From: Pseudomonadota bacterium
GTDB taxonomy: Bacteria; Pseudomonadota; Gammaproteobacteria; Acidithiobacillales; Acidithiobacillaceae
Direction of reading: 5' to 3'
DNA length: 6,427 nucleotides
Assembly: GCA_021840785.1 (NCBI GenBank)
Contig: JAKBXD010000107.1
Location: forward strand, 1 to 6,427
A model generated the notes under the pieces. That model ran no database searches. It was given only the letters and a program-made list of their open reading frames with translations, and was not told the origin of the DNA. The stretch's first letter is position 1. Each line of letters starts with the position of its first letter. This document shows, piece after piece, positions 5,272-6,427 of this stretch. Made by a program: the position numbers and the translations under genes.

Positions 5272-6427
5272 AGGCACTTTTCTCCATGGTGGGCTTGGCA
5301 AAGGTAGGCTTGGCAAAACCGCCACCCGCCCGTGCTTCATCCCCATCATCATCCTGATGGGGATGATAGAGCGTATCGGATGGCGCAATCCCATCCACTC
5401 CCTTCTGTATTACCCGGCTAAAGAAGTACCAAGCGCCGGACCACGCGATCAGCTCGAAGGTGATGTAGCCAGCAAACCAGAAGATTTCCTGTCCCACAGA
5501 CATGTGACTGACGCCTTGATAGGTCCGCATCAGGTTGAAGACGACCCAGGGTTGGCGACCAATCTCTCGGACCCACCATCCGCACCAGATGGCAAGGTAG
5601 GGAAGAAATCCGGAAAAGATAACGGCCCGCAGAAACCAGGGATTTTTTCGTAACGCCTGCGCGTTGAACTTCCCGCGGAAACGCAACCAGTTGCCCCAGA
5701 GCGCAACAAAGAAAAGGAAGAAGCCAATCGCCACCATAACGCGGAAGGCGTAGAACGGCACCCAAACATCGGGGCGATCCTTGGCCGGGAAGCTATCCAT
5801 GCCCGTCACTTTGCCATTCAGCGTGTGGGTTTCCAGCAGGCTCAATACATATGGAATCGTTATGGCAAAGCTGTTGCCGTCATTCTTGGCGTTGGGAAAA
5901 GCAATCAGATGCCAACCCGTATTTACCTTTCCATTGGGCAAGTAAGTGTGATAGTGCCCCTCCATGGCTGCCAGTGAGTTTGGCTCGGTCATGGCTACGT
6001 CACGTCCCACAGAGTCACCAATGTAGATCTGGATTGGGGTGACAACCAGCAACACCAAAAGTGTTGGCTTCAACAGCTTGGTAAAGAGATCCGCATTCCG
6101 ATTCTTGAGAATGAACCAGGCACTCACGCTGGCAAATACGAAAAGTGCCAGTTCTAATGCGGCCACCCACATATGCGGGAACCCCCAGACGAAATTGTCG
6201 TTAAGGATCGCGTGCCACCAATTGGTGACTTGGAACAGCCCGTCTTTGAGGACAACTCCATTGGGCGTCTGCATCCACGAGTTTGCCACCAAGATCCATA
6301 TCGCTGAGAGGCTGGAAGACAAACCCACATTGAACGTGGCAAAGAGATGCATGCCTTTGCTGACCTTACCCCAACCGAAGATCATGAGACCGATGAAGCC
6401 CGCTTCGTACATGAAGGCAGTGATGGT
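5270..6427 (-). CDS. cydA: Cytochrome bd-type quinol oxidase subunit I (5' end outside window)
   Basis: CydA carries the three hemes and the quinol site of the bd oxidase. The visible 385 residues begin inside the conserved TAFMYEAGF segment; about 100 N-terminal residues, including the E. coli H19 heme ligand, are missing. In visible numbering, E8 matches E. coli E107, H85 matches H186 and M231 (in FYAFRVMVAIGF) matches M393, the two heme b558 ligands. ILVANSWMQ and GRQPW (290-294) are family motifs. The loop between IPYVL and the VPFYAFRVM helix is only about 27 residues against roughly 95 in E. coli, so this is a short-Q-loop enzyme. The quinol segment reads TEPNSLAAMEG: E257 is kept (E156), but K252 is serine (S151) and Q249 is glutamate. 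The C-terminal tail is hydrophilic (PHQDDDGDEARAGGG) and ends in duplicated FAKPT. Numbering relies on remembered E. coli sequence. Confidence 0.95.
   Translation of the reverse strand, partial: TITAFMYEAGFIGLMIFGWGKVSKGMHLFATFNVGLSSSLSAIWILVANSWMQTPNGVVLKDGLFQVTNWWHAILNDNFVWGFPHMWVAALELALFVFASVSAWFILKNRNADLFTKLLKPTLLVLLVVTPIQIYIGDSVGRDVAMTEPNSLAAMEGHYHTYLPNGKVNTGWHLIAFPNAKNDGNSFAITIPYVLSLLETHTLNGKVTGMDSFPAKDRPDVWVPFYAFRVMVAIGFFLFFVALWGNWLRFRGKFNAQALRKNPWFLRAVIFSGFLPYLAIWCGWWVREIGRQPWVVFNLMRTYQGVSHMSVGQEIFWFAGYITFELIAWSGAWYFFSRVIQKGVDGIAPSDTLYHPHQDDDGDEARAGGGFAKPTFAKPTMEKSA
5288..5317. repeat. 15-bp tandem duplication in the 3' end of cydA
   Basis: Two adjacent 15-bp units (5288-5302 and 5303-5317) differ at one base. 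Being a multiple of three, they keep the frame and encode FAKPT twice in the cytochrome's hydrophilic tail. This looks like a recent slippage duplication in a region under weak constraint. Confidence 0.75.

Noticed and set aside
1..6427. Search for tRNA/rRNA genes, CRISPR arrays, insertion sequences or attachment sites
   Set aside because: No repeat-spacer pattern, transposase motif or RNA gene was seen; the window is almost filled by the metabolic genes.

Overview
All recognisable genes lie on the minus strand, so transcription runs from the right edge to the left: cydA (5' end missing) > cydB > a small DUF202 membrane protein > a 56-codon ORF > a soeA-type molybdopterin oxidoreductase > a soeB-type iron-sulfur protein (3' end missing). 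Base composition is moderate. The gene content fits an aerobic sulfur-oxidising proteobacterium, perhaps an acidophilic chemolithotroph such as Acidithiobacillus. This assignment is an inference from gene content, because the window holds no rRNA or other marker gene.

Right part (about 4114-6427): cydA and cydB encode the two large subunits of a cytochrome bd-type quinol oxidase. CydA has a very short Q-loop and a non-canonical quinol-site segment. No CydX-like small subunit follows cydB. Middle (about 3462-4113): a 139-bp gap holds a weak hairpin and a candidate promoter. It is followed by a DUF202/YidH-type two-helix membrane protein that probably starts at TTG. Next, in the same frame as the DUF202 stop, comes a compact GTG-started ORF that ends exactly where the next gene begins (TGAATG). 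This ORF shares its bases with a good sigma70-like promoter and phased inverted repeats, so the stretch may be coding, regulatory or both.

Left part (1-3461): a 954-residue Mo-bisMGD catalytic subunit without a Tat signal is followed by a four-cluster ferredoxin subunit. This matches the cytoplasm-facing SoeAB of the sulfite-oxidising SoeABC complex; the membrane anchor SoeC would be expected just past base 1. Read together, the genes suggest a short respiratory chain: sulfite is oxidised by SoeABC, electrons enter the quinone pool, and the bd oxidase passes them to oxygen. The plus strand shows only shadows of these genes.
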